Origin: Rugosimonospora africana
GTDB taxonomy: Bacteria; Actinomycetota; Actinomycetes; Mycobacteriales; Micromonosporaceae
Reading direction: 5' to 3'
DNA: 64,000 bases
NCBI RefSeq assembly: GCF_016862975.1
Contig: NZ_BONZ01000043.1
Location: forward strand, 1-64,000
This document shows positions 30,366 through 41,130 of this stretch, piece by piece (position 1 is the first letter of the stretch; each line of letters starts with the position of its first letter). Position numbers and translations under genes: made by a program. The notes beneath the pieces were generated by a model. The model had not been told where the DNA came from and did not search any database. It saw only the letters and a list, made by a program, of their open reading frames with translations.

Positions 30366-30740
30366 TCAGCGCTCCCGGAATCCGCCGAACATGCGGCGGA
30401 AGAAGCCGCCCTCCGGAGGCAGCGGAGGCGCCGTAGGCGGGGCGGTCGACCGCCGCCGCGCGACGGGCTGGTTGTAGTCCGTCCGCTCGATGGCATCGAT
30501 GACCTGCTGCTCGTCGAAGTTCTCCGAGCCCTCGATCTCGGGTACGTAGCCGACCAGGATGCCGTCGCGCATGACCTGGGCCTCCAGGCCGGCGGTGCCG
30601 TCGGTGTCCCAGACCGCCTCGCGCCCGTCCGGAAGGCTCACCCGCACTCCGAACTGGTTTACCCCACCGCGCTCCAGATGCGCCGGTACGCCCTTGCCGC
30701 GCAGCTTGTCCACGACGTGCTGCGCCCGGTTCTCATCCAC
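30366..30740 (-). CDS. Conserved hypothetical actinobacterial protein
   Basis: A 124-residue protein. The folded part (1-85) reads ENRAQHVVDKLRGKGVPAHL, NQFGVRVSLPDGREAVWDTD and GLEAQVMRDGILVGYVPEIE, an alternating strand/helix pattern; the C-terminal 35 residues are Pro/Arg-rich and end in FFRRMFGGFRER, a short amphipathic basic helix that may touch membrane or nucleic acid. I recognise it only as a type widespread in actinomycetes, without known function. GTG 30740 has TATCTT 9 bp upstream, so a leaderless transcript is likely. Confidence 0.7.
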   Translation of the reverse strand: MDENRAQHVVDKLRGKGVPAHLERGGVNQFGVRVSLPDGREAVWDTDGTAGLEAQVMRDGILVGYVPEIEGSENFDEQQVIDAIERTDYNQPVARRRSTAPPTAPPLPPEGGFFRRMFGGFRER

Positions 30741-30881
30741 GTCCCCAAGATAGCTCGCCGGAGGTGGCTCTCCGTGACGCCCGGGAAAGCGGCGTGTCCG
30801 GCCTCTGACATGGTCGTCTTGCCATGGTGATTGCCTGGGCCGGGCCTATTCCGCACAATGAGTGAAGAGCGAGGGGGTCCG

Positions 30882-31073
30882 ATGACAGAAGATCACGAAA
30901 CTCCCGAGAAGTTCACCGACGAGGAGGCCGCCTTCCTGCGGCACGTCAGGTTCGGGGAACTGCCGCCCCGGGCACGCCGCGAGGACTGGGTGGCCCTCGT
31001 CGAGACCGACGCGAAGCGTTGCGAGCCCGATGAGGAGCCGATCGGCCGCGACACTCGCTACTGGGGCAGCTGA
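30882..31073 (+). CDS. Small conserved hypothetical protein
   Basis: A 63-residue acidic protein: EKFTDEEAAFLRHVRFGELPPRA is a conserved helix-turn core seen in small actinomycete proteins of unknown function, followed by DWVALVETDAKR and a polar end. ATG 30882 is favoured by GAGGGGG 4 bp upstream; ATG 30858 would add eight residues and might be leaderless (TATTCC upstream). Divergent from the preceding hypothetical gene. Confidence 0.6.
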   Translation: MTEDHETPEKFTDEEAAFLRHVRFGELPPRARREDWVALVETDAKRCEPDEEPIGRDTRYWGS

Positions 31074-31146
31074 GGCTCCTGTTACTCCCGGTGCCGGTGC
31101 GACCGCTGGGCCGTTTCCGCCCGTCGGGCGGGGGTAGCAGCCGGGC

Positions 31147-31317
31147 ATGAGCCAGCCCGAGGAGAGCAAGGCAAAGACCGCGAGTACCGACGACGTCCTG
31201 CTGCGTACCGCGAAGGAAGGCGCGCGGGAACCGGACGAGGCGCTGCGCCCGCCGGAGGAGGAGTTGCCGGAGGAGGAACGGCGGCACAGCAAGCCGCAGC
31301 ACAAGCTCACCGGCTGA
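31147..31317 (+). CDS. 56-residue acidic small protein
   Basis: ATG 31147 opens a 56-codon frame beginning MSQPEESKAKTASTDDVLLR and continuing through a Glu/Pro-rich stretch (RPPEEELPEEERRH) to SKPQHKLTG. Codon third positions are as GC-rich as in neighbouring genes, and the stop at 31317 lies in the first unit of a 13-bp tandem repeat. No family known; disordered. It follows the 30882 gene by 73 bp and may be cotranscribed. Confidence 0.45.
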   Translation: MSQPEESKAKTASTDDVLLRTAKEGAREPDEALRPPEEELPEEERRHSKPQHKLTG

Positions 31318-31376
31318 CCGAACCGGCTGACCGAACCGGCTGACCGAACCGGCCGACTGGGCCGGCCGACTGGGCC
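31311..31376. repeat. Tandem 13-bp and 12-bp repeats spanning a stop codon
   Basis: Three perfect copies of CGGCTGACCGAAC (31311-31323, 31324-31336, 31337-31349), then two of about 12 bp (CGGCCGACTGGG). Each 13-bp unit contains TGA, the first being the real stop of the 56-codon gene. Confidence 0.7.
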
Positions 31377-31535
31377 GGGTGGTCGAGCCGGGTCATCGAC
31401 GTCGATCATTGACAATCCGCCATCGCCGGCGAAACCATGGAGCCGGGCGCCAGGGGCCGGGTTCGAGATCCCGACCTCATTTCTTCGCAGCCGTGCACGG
31501 GGCAACGGCACGGCGCCGCCCGGAAGGACAATCCC

Positions 31536-32930
31536 ATGGATGTGCCTCGCAGGAGGCGCACCGGCGTGTGGGTACGCGTTGCCCTGGTTGCCGCGCTGTG
31601 CGCCGTCGCGTCGTTGCTCATCGCACAACTCCCCGCCGGCGCTCTCACCGTGACCGACACGCCGACACCGGTGACCGGCAACTCCACGTACTTCGACGGA
31701 CTCGGCCAGCCCTACGGCGGCTGTGGCATACCCCAGGCCAACCTCGACTCGCAGGACTTCGTCGCGCTCAACGTGTTCAACACCCCCGGCGACTACGGTG
31801 CCTACCCCCGACCGGTACCGCCCTCGCTCGCCGACAAGATGGGGATGTGGGACAACGGGCTCAACTGCGGGCGCTACGTGCAGGTCAGCATCGGCGACTT
31901 CTGCACCGGGGTCAACGACGGTGCGCCCAACCAAGCGTTCTGCCGTAACGGCTCCTGGGTCTCCGACGCGTACAACGGCGCGACCCTCACCATGCTGATC
32001 GCGGACAGCTGCGCCGACTCCAACGCCTGGTGCCGGGACGACCCGTACCACCTGGACCTGCACAAGGATTCGTTGAACCGGTTCGTCAAGAACGGAGCAC
32101 CGGTCGGCGACCTGTACCCGAACCACTTCAACAACCGTCACATCCAGTGGCAGTTCGTCTCCGCGCCCAACTACACCGGCGACATCCAGATCGGGTTCCT
32201 GCAGGGTGCCCAGTCGTGGTGGGGCGCCGTCGCCATCTCCCATCTGCCCAACGGCATTCACGGCGTGGACTTCCAGACCTCCAGCGGAGGTTGGCAGGCG
32301 GCCACAATGGACGGTGACATGGGTCAGGCGTACATCGTGTCGCCGACCACCGCCGGGGGTACCCAGTTCCAGATCCGGGTCCACGACAGCACTGACGCGT
32401 TGCTCAACAACGGCCGGGTGTACACGTTCTCCCTGCCGGCGGCGTGCGGCTCCCAGTGCTCCGCGGCGTACACCCAGGCCAGCTACACCACGACGAACCC
32501 GGGCGGCGGCCCCAGCACCTCGCCGTCGGCGAGCCGGTCGCCGACCCGCAGCCCCTCGGCGAGCCCGTCGACGAGCCCGTCGCGGACTCCGCCGACCAGC
32601 GCACCGCCAACCAGCACGCCGCCGACCGGCTCGATCCAGTGCGACGTGAACTACCAGGTGGCCAACGCGTGGAGCGGCGGCTTCACCTCGAACGTCACGG
32701 TGACCAACCGGGGAACGACCGCCTGGAACAACTGGACCATCGGCTGGACGGTACCGGCCGGGGTGAGCCTGGTCAGCGCGTGGAGTTCGACCATCACCAC
32801 CAGCGGCACCAGCTGGACCATCAAGGCGCCGAGCTGGGCCACCAGCCTGGCAGCCGGGGCGTCGACCACCTTCGGGTTCCAGGCGAACGGGTCGTCCACG
32901 CCCGCGCCGAGCGGCATCCGATGTAGCTGA
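31536..32930 (+). CDS. Secreted expansin-like protein with CBM2 module
   Basis: A 464-residue exported protein. A basic start (MDVPRRRRTGVWVR) and hydrophobic core (VALVAALCAVASLLIAQLPAGA) form the signal peptide. Residues about 35-310 resemble bacterial expansins: GNSTYFDGLGQPYGGCGIPQ and DFVALNVFNTPGDYG open the double-psi barrel, MLIADSCADSNAWCRDDPYHL holds the conserved Asp/Cys region, and the second domain has RHIQWQFVSAPNYTGDIQIG. A Ser/Pro/Thr linker leads to a family-2 carbohydrate-binding module (CDVNYQVANAWSGGFTSNVT; TAWNNWTIGWTVPAG) with exposed Trp. It should bind and loosen cellulose without hydrolysis. GGAAGGA precedes ATG 31536. Confidence 0.88.
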   Translation: MDVPRRRRTGVWVRVALVAALCAVASLLIAQLPAGALTVTDTPTPVTGNSTYFDGLGQPYGGCGIPQANLDSQDFVALNVFNTPGDYGAYPRPVPPSLADKMGMWDNGLNCGRYVQVSIGDFCTGVNDGAPNQAFCRNGSWVSDAYNGATLTMLIADSCADSNAWCRDDPYHLDLHKDSLNRFVKNGAPVGDLYPNHFNNRHIQWQFVSAPNYTGDIQIGFLQGAQSWWGAVAISHLPNGIHGVDFQTSSGGWQAATMDGDMGQAYIVSPTTAGGTQFQIRVHDSTDALLNNGRVYTFSLPAACGSQCSAAYTQASYTTTNPGGGPSTSPSASRSPTRSPSASPSTSPSRTPPTSAPPTSTPPTGSIQCDVNYQVANAWSGGFTSNVTVTNRGTTAWNNWTIGWTVPAGVSLVSAWSSTITTSGTSWTIKAPSWATSLAAGASTTFGFQANGSSTPAPSGIRCS

Positions 32931-32948
32931 GCCGGGGTAGAGCTAACC

Positions 32949-32999
32949 GAGATCTTGGTACCGATCCGCCCCGCTGGGGGCAGATCGGTACCAAGTCTC
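32949..32999. terminator. Bidirectional terminator, expansin/coxG
   Basis: CTTGGTACCGATC (32954-32966) pairs perfectly with GATCGGTACCAAG (32983-32995); CCCC/GGGG pair inside, and GAGA/TCTC extend the base with one bulge. It lies between convergent genes. Confidence 0.85.
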
Positions 33000-33014
33000 C
33001 GCGAGGAGCCGGGC

Positions 33015-33920
33015 TCAACCGAGCCAGACGATCAAGATGACGATGATCGCCACGATCAGCACCAGCGGCGGCAGCACCCGCTTGAGAATCGGTACCGCCG
33101 CGACGCGTAGCAGGTCGGCAGGCGCTGCGGCTTCGGGCTCGGCCGCCGGAGTGCGGGCACCGGCCTCGGCCGAGCCGCCCGCGGGCGTCCGTCCAGCAGC
33201 GGCGGCTTGGCCTCCCGTGCCGGCCTCGGCCGTGGTGCTCGTGGCGGCCTCGGCCGTGGTGCTACCGCCGGCGGCGCTCTCGGCCGCACCCGCTACCGGC
33301 GCGGAGTCTCCGGAAGCGCCGGCCTCGGCGGCGGCCCGGGGAGCCGGGACAGCCCCGCCGGCGGCCGTCGTGGTCCCAGTGGCTGCCGCCGCAGCCGCCG
33401 CCGAAGGGGGAGCCGACGGTGAAGACGACTCAGCCGCCGGTGTGCCGGCCGCCGGCACCGTCTCCTGAGGCGCTGTCTCCTGAAGCACCGTCTCCTTGAG
33501 CCGGTCGACGAACTGGTTCAGCAGCCTGCTGCTGACCTCCGCGATCGCGCCGCGACCGAACTGCGCCAGCGGTCCCGAGATGGTCAGGTCCGTGCTCACC
33601 GTGACCCGGGTGCTGCCGTCCTCGCCGGTCAGGTCCGCGGTGACCAGCGCCGAGGCCAGGCCGCGCCCGTTGCGCTCCTTGCCCTTGGCTTCGAGTACCA
33701 CGCGGTGGCGCTCGGCATCCAACTCGGTGAAGCGGACCGCGCCGCCGTACTGGGCGACCACCGGCCCGACCTTCACCTTCACCGTTCCGTGGTAAGAGTC
33801 TCCGACCACCTCGGTCAGCTGCGCGCCCGGCATGCACGGGGCGATCCGCTCCACGTCGGTCAGCACCGTCCATGCCTCGTCGACCGGTCGCGGTACCACG
33901 AACTCGTTGTCCAGTCGCAT
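33015..33920 (-). CDS. coxG: CoxG-like SRPBCC protein, C-terminally membrane-anchored
   Basis: A 301-residue protein. Residues 1-150 are the CoxG SRPBCC domain: LDNEFVVPRPVDEAWTVLTD, ERIAPCMPGAQLTEV, YHGTVKVKVGPV and ISGPLAQFGRGAIAEVSSRL. About 120 residues of Ala/Thr/Gly/Glu repeats follow, then a terminal helix ILKRVLPPLVLIVAIIVILI that should anchor it in the membrane. CoxG recruits or docks CO dehydrogenase at the cytoplasmic membrane, possibly carrying quinone. Last gene of the cox cluster, 7 bp after coxE. The very long linker is unusual. Confidence 0.88.
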   Translation of the reverse strand: MRLDNEFVVPRPVDEAWTVLTDVERIAPCMPGAQLTEVVGDSYHGTVKVKVGPVVAQYGGAVRFTELDAERHRVVLEAKGKERNGRGLASALVTADLTGEDGSTRVTVSTDLTISGPLAQFGRGAIAEVSSRLLNQFVDRLKETVLQETAPQETVPAAGTPAAESSSPSAPPSAAAAAAATGTTTAAGGAVPAPRAAAEAGASGDSAPVAGAAESAAGGSTTAEAATSTTAEAGTGGQAAAAGRTPAGGSAEAGARTPAAEPEAAAPADLLRVAAVPILKRVLPPLVLIVAIIVILIVWLG

Positions 33921-33927
33921 TGGCTGC

Positions 33928-35184
33928 TCATCCTTCCCGGAACTGGTTGGTGCGCCGCCGCTGCGGGTCGGCCAGCGCGTCGAGGAGGTCGGTCAGCGCG
34001 GTCAACCGGTGCGCGCTGACCACGGCGTCGCAGTGTGGCCACGCCGCCGCCATCCCGCCGACCAGCGGGCGGTAGCGCGGGCTCTGGGTACGGGGGTTGA
34101 CCCACACGATCCGGTACGCCAGCCGGGACAGCCGGGCCATCTCGCGCCCCAGCGGCACCGGGTCGCCGGTCTCCCAGCCGTCGGAGATGATCAGAATGAC
34201 CGCGCCGCGCGCCAGTCCCCGCCGCCCGTACCGGTCGGTGAACTCGCGCAGCGCCGCACCGATCCGGGTGCCGCCCGACCAGTCCGGAGCCGCCCTGCCG
34301 GCCCGTTCCAGTGCGACCGCCGGAGCGGTCCGGGCCAGTACCGGGGTGAGTCGCGTCAACCGGGTGGCGAACGTGAACACCTCGGCCCGGGTACCGCCGG
34401 CCGCGCAGTACAGCAGCTGGAGCATGGCCCGCGCGTACGGCTCCATCGACCGGGAGATGTCGCACAGGGCGACCAGGCGCCGGGGCTTGTCCCGGGCCCG
34501 CTGCCGGATCACGCGCAGCGGATCCCCGCCGGTACGGCGGCCCAGCCGCAACGTCGCCCGCAGGTCCACCCGGTGCCCGTGCGGTACCCGCCGGGTCCGC
34601 CGGCAGCGGCGCGGCGGGGTGGCCAGCCGCAGCCGACCCATCACGTCGGCCAGCAGCGCGAGTTCCTGCGCGGTCAGCTCTGCGAAGTCGCGGCCCGCCA
34701 GGCGTTCGCCGGCACTGGCCGCAGACGGTACGTCGACCCGGACCCCGGCCCGACCACTATGGGCATCGGCCTCGGCACGCGCCGACCCGGAGTCCCGGCC
34801 GTCGAGGCCGGCACCGGACGGTGACGGCGCCTCCGGTGCGAAAGACACCGGAGGGAACGACCCGGGGGACAGCGGCGGGGCGTTCGGGTCGCCACGCGAG
34901 TCGGCCGGATCGACCAGGCCGCCGAACACCTCGTCGAAGACCCGATCCAGCAGGGCGAGCTGGGCCGGACCGGTGGCCAGCGTGGCTCTCGCGCACCAGC
35001 GCAACTGCTGGGTGGTGCGCGGGGCGGCCAGCCGGATCGCACCGGCGAACCGCTGGCACCGGTCCGGTCCGGCGGGCAGCCCGGCGCCGCGCAGCCGCTC
35101 GCCGAAGTGCGCGGCGACCTCGGCGAGGTCGACCGGCCACCCGGCCAGCCGAGCAGCCTCAGGCATCCGAACCCGCTCAGGCAT
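33928..35184 (-). CDS. coxE: CoxE-like VWA-domain protein
   Basis: A 418-residue protein of the CoxE family. The N-terminal half is helical (ARLAGWPVDLAEVAAHFGER; ALLDRVFDEVFGGLVD), a Pro/Ser-rich section follows, and the C-terminal von Willebrand A domain has the metal-ion site RRLVALCDISRSMEPYAR (D-x-S-x-S), TRLTRL and LIISDGWETGDP. CoxE works with the AAA+ ATPase CoxD to build the bimetallic Mo-Cu centre of CO dehydrogenase. ATG 35184 overlaps the coxD stop by eight bases; a second ATG six codons on is possible. Confidence 0.9.
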   Translation of the reverse strand: MPERVRMPEAARLAGWPVDLAEVAAHFGERLRGAGLPAGPDRCQRFAGAIRLAAPRTTQQLRWCARATLATGPAQLALLDRVFDEVFGGLVDPADSRGDPNAPPLSPGSFPPVSFAPEAPSPSGAGLDGRDSGSARAEADAHSGRAGVRVDVPSAASAGERLAGRDFAELTAQELALLADVMGRLRLATPPRRCRRTRRVPHGHRVDLRATLRLGRRTGGDPLRVIRQRARDKPRRLVALCDISRSMEPYARAMLQLLYCAAGGTRAEVFTFATRLTRLTPVLARTAPAVALERAGRAAPDWSGGTRIGAALREFTDRYGRRGLARGAVILIISDGWETGDPVPLGREMARLSRLAYRIVWVNPRTQSPRYRPLVGGMAAAWPHCDAVVSAHRLTALTDLLDALADPQRRRTNQFREG

Positions 35185-36079
35185 CCAGACCCACCACAGT
35201 GGACAGTCCCGCACCGCGTACCGTCTCCTGGTCCTCCTGGTGCTTGACCACAGCTCCCAACGTACCCGCGGCGGCCGCCGCCGTCAGGCGCGTGACGCCG
35301 AGCGTACGCAGGGCCGACGCCCAGCTGATCGCCTCGGCCACCCCGGGCGGCTTGGTGAGATCCAGCGCCCGCAGCCTGGCGACCGACCCGGCGACCGACT
35401 CGGCCAGCGCGGCATCCGTGGCCGGCTCCCGCAGCCGGATGATGTCCGCGACCCGGTCGGGCCCGGGATAGCTGATCCAGTGGTACAGGCAACGGCGGCG
35501 CAGGGCGTCGTGCAGGTCGCGGGTGCGGTTGGAGGTGAGTACGGCGACCGGCGGCACCACCGCCCGCCGGGTGCCCAGCTCCGGAATGGTCACCGCCGAC
35601 TCGGCCAGCAACTCGAAGAGGAACGCCTCGAACTCGTCGTCGGCCCGGTCGATCTCGTCGATCAGCAGCACGGCCGGCCGGGGTCCGGGGTGCTCGATCG
35701 CGGCCAGCAGCGGACGGGCCAACAGGTACTCGGGGCCGAACAGGTCGTCGTCGCGCAGGCGCTCGCCCCGCGCCTCGGCCAGCCGGATGCCCAGCAGTTG
35801 CCGGGGGTAGTTCCACTCGTACAGCGCCTCGGCCGCGGTCAGGCCCTCGTAGCACTGCAGCCGTACCAGTGCCGTGGCCAGCACCGCGGACAGTGCCTTG
35901 GCGGCCTCGGTCTTGCCGACCCCGGGCTCGCCTTCCAGGAGGATCGGCTGGCCCATGCGCACCGCGAGGAACAGCGCGGTGGACAGCGACTCGTCGGCCA
36001 GGTACCCGACCCGTTCCAGCTCCGCCGACAGCGCCGCGACATCCGGCAGCAGCTCGGGAACGGGAGGAGGCGCGCTCAT
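35177..36079 (-). CDS. coxD: CoxD-like MoxR AAA+ ATPase
   Basis: A 300-residue MoxR-type AAA+ ATPase: Walker A ILLEGEPGVGKTEAAKALS, Walker B AVLLIDEIDRADDEFEAFL, sensor AVLTSNRTRDLHDALRRRC with the arginine finger. In Oligotropha, CoxD is needed to insert sulfide and copper into the active site of CO dehydrogenase. ATG 36079 is preferred (GGAGAGGA about 6 bp upstream); reading further upstream runs through the 50-bp palindromic element (copy B), which sits immediately in front of the Shine-Dalgarno sequence and so could form a hairpin in the leader. Confidence 0.92.
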   Translation of the reverse strand: MSAPPPVPELLPDVAALSAELERVGYLADESLSTALFLAVRMGQPILLEGEPGVGKTEAAKALSAVLATALVRLQCYEGLTAAEALYEWNYPRQLLGIRLAEARGERLRDDDLFGPEYLLARPLLAAIEHPGPRPAVLLIDEIDRADDEFEAFLFELLAESAVTIPELGTRRAVVPPVAVLTSNRTRDLHDALRRRCLYHWISYPGPDRVADIIRLREPATDAALAESVAGSVARLRALDLTKPPGVAEAISWASALRTLGVTRLTAAAAAGTLGAVVKHQEDQETVRGAGLSTVVGLDA

Positions 36080-36093
36080 GCCGGATCCTCTCC

Positions 36094-36143
36094 GACCAGT
36101 CTGGCTCGGCGCGTCTGACGCCGCGCAGCGACCCAGACCAGTC
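36094..36143. repeat. 50-bp palindromic element, copy B (before coxD)
   Basis: Begins GACCAGTCTGGCTCGG and ends ACCCAGACCAGTC; 47 of 50 positions equal copy C. It fills most of the gap between the xdhC/YHS stop and coxD and reaches to within a few bases of the coxD Shine-Dalgarno sequence. Confidence 0.85.
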
Positions 36144-36209
36144 GCTCCGCTGCCGGTCCGGCATGAGGCACCAACGCGCTGCAACTCCAATTCACTCGCT
36201 GACGCTCGC

Positions 36210-37250
36210 TCATGCGGCCGTCGCGTACCGGTCGGGTGCGTCGGCGAACGCGTCGCGGCAGCCGGATCCACAGAAGTACCAGCTGTGGCCGGCGTACTCG
36301 TGACGCAGCGCGTCCGGGGTGACCGCGACCCGCATGCCGCACACCGGATCGACCGCCGCCTCGATCCGCGGCGCCGGTACCCGCCCCGCCCCGGGTACCC
36401 GCGCCGCTGCGGCCCCCCTGTCCGACCGGTCTGGCTCGGCGCGTCTGACGCCGCGCCACGACCCAGACCAGTCGCCGCGCAGCGAGATGATTTCGGCGAA
36501 GATCGACAGGGCGACCTCGGGTGCGGTACGGGCGCCGATGTCCAACCCGGCCGGGGTGTGGATCCGGGCCCGTTCGGGTTCCGTGAGGTCCAGCCCGGCC
36601 AGTACCGCGGCGCCCCGCCGCCGGCTGGCGACCAGCGCCAGGTACGGCACCCCGGCCCGGGCCGCCTCGGTCAGCACCCGCTCCTCGTCGCGGCCGTGCG
36701 ACGCCACCACCACCGCGTCGGCGTCCGGCGGCACCGGCACCCCGGGGTCGGTGCCGGTCACCACGTCGTACCCGAGCGCCGCCCCCAGGTCCGCCATAGC
36801 CCGCGCGACCGGTGCCGCGCCGAACACGTGCACCAGCGGCGGCGGGATCATCGCCTCCAGGAAGATCTCCAGTGACCCGCCGGACAGGCACGGGTTCGCG
36901 ACGGTGAGCAGCCCGTCGCCGTCGCGCTCGCCGTCCGGGTCCGCCACGAGGACATCGTCTTCCGGGCCGGCCGGAGACATGTCGGCCGGCCCGGCACCGG
37001 CCGGAGCAGGCGTGATCCGCAGCAGTGTGGACTCGCCGGTCTCCAGCAGCCGCAGCCCGGTCAGCCGGACGGTCGACTCGGCGCAGGTGCCGCCGACGAA
37101 CCCGTCCAGCGTGCCGTCGGCCAGCACCAGCGCCCGGTCGCCCGCCTTCGCACTGGTCGGCCGCTGCGCCCGGACGACCGTGGCGAGGACGAACGGTGTG
37201 CGCTGCGCGCGCAGGTGCTCGGCGCGGGCCAGCAGTTCGCTCGTACCCAC
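36210..37250 (-). CDS. XdhC/CoxI-family protein fused to a YHS domain
   Basis: A 346-residue fusion. Residues 1-110 are the XdhC N-terminal domain (FVLATVVRAQRPTSAKAGDR; FVGGTCAESTVRL), residues 120-255 the C-terminal Rossmann domain (LVHVFGAAPVARAMADLGAA; GLDIGARTAPEVALSIFAEI), and the last 55 residues a YHS domain (AVDPVCGMRVAV; YFCGSGCRDAF), with Cys positions suited to metal binding, perhaps copper. XdhC proteins hold and sulfurate molybdenum cofactor before insertion. The linker contains DWSGSWRGVRRAEPDRS, encoded by palindromic element copy C. GTG 37250 is 17 bp after coxL. A metallochaperone for Mo/Cu delivery is a reasonable inference. Confidence 0.85.
   Translation of the reverse strand: MGTSELLARAEHLRAQRTPFVLATVVRAQRPTSAKAGDRALVLADGTLDGFVGGTCAESTVRLTGLRLLETGESTLLRITPAPAGAGPADMSPAGPEDDVLVADPDGERDGDGLLTVANPCLSGGSLEIFLEAMIPPPLVHVFGAAPVARAMADLGAALGYDVVTGTDPGVPVPPDADAVVVASHGRDEERVLTEAARAGVPYLALVASRRRGAAVLAGLDLTEPERARIHTPAGLDIGARTAPEVALSIFAEIISLRGDWSGSWRGVRRAEPDRSDRGAAAARVPGAGRVPAPRIEAAVDPVCGMRVAVTPDALRHEYAGHSWYFCGSGCRDAFADAPDRYATAA
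36424..36473. repeat. 50-bp palindromic element, copy C (in XdhC-YHS linker)
   Basis: Begins GACCGGTCTGGCTCGG on the plus strand and ends ACCCAGACCAGTC. It is read in frame, on the opposite strand from the orientation read in copy A, as the linker between the XdhC and YHS domains. Ends pair over about 15 of the first 17 positions. Confidence 0.85.
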
Positions 37251-37267
37251 TGCCCTGCCGCCTCCCC

Positions 37268-39654
<2,387 letters not shown>

Positions 39655-39658
<4 letters not shown>

Positions 39659-40131
39659 TTCGTGGCCTCCACTGTGGAGTGTTCGGCGGCCCAGCGCACC
39701 GAGCGGACGATGTTCTCGTACCCGGTGCAGCGGCAGGACTGTCCGGAGATCGCCTCGCGGATCTGTTCCTCGGACGGGTCGGGGTTGTGGTCGAGCAACC
39801 AGCGCGCGGTGAGCATCATGCCGGGCGTGCAGAACCCGCACTGCAGCCCGTGACACTGCACGAAACCCTCCTGTACCGGGTCCAGCGTGCCGTTGCGTTC
39901 CAGCCCCTCGACGGTGCGTACCGCGTGCCCGTCCGCCATCACCGCGAGCACCGTGCAGGACTTCACCGGTACGCCGTCCAGCCACACGGTGCACACTCCG
40001 CAGTTCGACGTGTCGCAACCCCAGTGCGTACCGGTCAGCCCGAGGTGGTCACGCAGGAAGTGGACGAGCAGCAGCCGGGTGTCCACGTCCCGGGTGTACT
40101 CCTCGCCGTTGACGGTCACGGTCACCTGCAT
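39655..40131 (-). CDS. coxS: CO dehydrogenase small (2Fe-2S) subunit
   Basis: A 158-residue iron-sulfur subunit. The plant-type [2Fe-2S] ligands are in GCDTSNCGVCTVWLDG and VKSC; the second cluster is bound by QCGFCTPGMM and QSCRCTGYENI. It transfers electrons from the Mo-Cu centre of CoxL to FAD in CoxM. It starts 1 bp after the coxM stop and its TGA overlaps the coxL ATG, so all three subunits are translationally linked. Length and motifs are normal. Confidence 0.96.
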
Positions 40132-40132
40132 G

Positions 40133-41035
40133 TCATGCCTCCTGACCCCGGGCCCGGGCGGCGGCCCGGCGCAGCGCGCGGACGGTGAGTTCGCTGGCGA
40201 GATGCCGCTTGTAGTCGACCGGGCCGCGCTGGTCGGCGGCCGGTTCGCAGTGCGCGCCGGCCAGCCGTCCGGCCTCGGCGAAGTTCTCCTCGGTGGCCGG
40301 TGCGCCGCGCAGCGACGCTTCGGCCTCGGCGGCATGGAAGTGCGACGCTCCGACCGCGGTCAACCCGATGCCGACGTCCCGCACGATGCCGGGCTGGCCG
40401 GCTCCGCCAGCGCTCTCGCCGTCCAGCCAGATCGCCGCGCCGGCAGCGGCCACCGCCCAGTCGCCGACCCGCCGCTCGACCTTCTCGTAGGCCGATCCGC
40501 CGCCCGGCCGGATCGGCACTCGGATCTCGGTGAGCAGCTCGTCGGGGCCAACCACGGTCTCGTACGGGCCGGTGTGGAACTCGCGCACCGGCACGGTACG
40601 CGCGCCGGACGGGCCGCGGATCACGGCGACCGCGTCGATCGCGGCGAACGCGGCCGACAGGTCCTCGGACGGGTCGGCCTGGCACAGCGAGCCGCCGATC
40701 GTCCCGCGGTTGCGCACGATCGGGTCGGCGATCACTCGTTCGGCGTCATGCAGGATCGGGTAGTGCTCACCGACCAGCGGTGAGGCCAGCAGGTCCGCGT
40801 GCCGGGTCATCGCGCCGAGGAGCAACTCGTCGCCGGCCAGCCGGAGGTAGGACAGCTCGGTCAGGTCGTTGATGTCGATCAGGGCTTCGGGCCGGGCCAG
40901 GCGCAACTTCATCATCGGGATCAGGCTGTGCCCACCCGCCACCACCCGCGCCTCGCCGCCCCAGCGGGCAAGCAGGGCGAGTGCGTGATCGACGCTCGTG
41001 GCCCGCTCGTACTCGAAGTGCGCAGGTACCTGCAT
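40133..41035 (-). CDS. coxM: CO dehydrogenase medium (FAD) subunit
   Basis: A 300-residue FAD-binding subunit: RVVAGGHSLIPMMKLRLARP is the first flavin-binding segment (AGGHS), RNRGTIGGSLCQADPSEDL the second (TIGGS), and the C-terminal half is the CO-dehydrogenase flavoprotein domain (TEIRVPIRPGGGSAYEKVER). ATG 41035 begins MQVPAHFEYERA, the family-typical start; AAGGAG is about 14 bp upstream. First gene of the cox operon, divergent from the LysR gene; the 162-bp intergenic stretch contains a 14-bp palindrome. Confidence 0.95.
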   Translation of the reverse strand: MQVPAHFEYERATSVDHALALLARWGGEARVVAGGHSLIPMMKLRLARPEALIDINDLTELSYLRLAGDELLLGAMTRHADLLASPLVGEHYPILHDAERVIADPIVRNRGTIGGSLCQADPSEDLSAAFAAIDAVAVIRGPSGARTVPVREFHTGPYETVVGPDELLTEIRVPIRPGGGSAYEKVERRVGDWAVAAAGAAIWLDGESAGGAGQPGIVRDVGIGLTAVGASHFHAAEAEASLRGAPATEENFAEAGRLAGAHCEPAADQRGPVDYKRHLASELTVRALRRAAARARGQEA

Positions 41036-41130
41036 CCACGCCCCCACTCCTTGGAGGCGCTCCCGCCATCGCCAGGGGCGCCAGTTCAGGCCCATCCTGG
41101 GCAGCGGCTGGCCGGCCGGCAATGGGCCGA

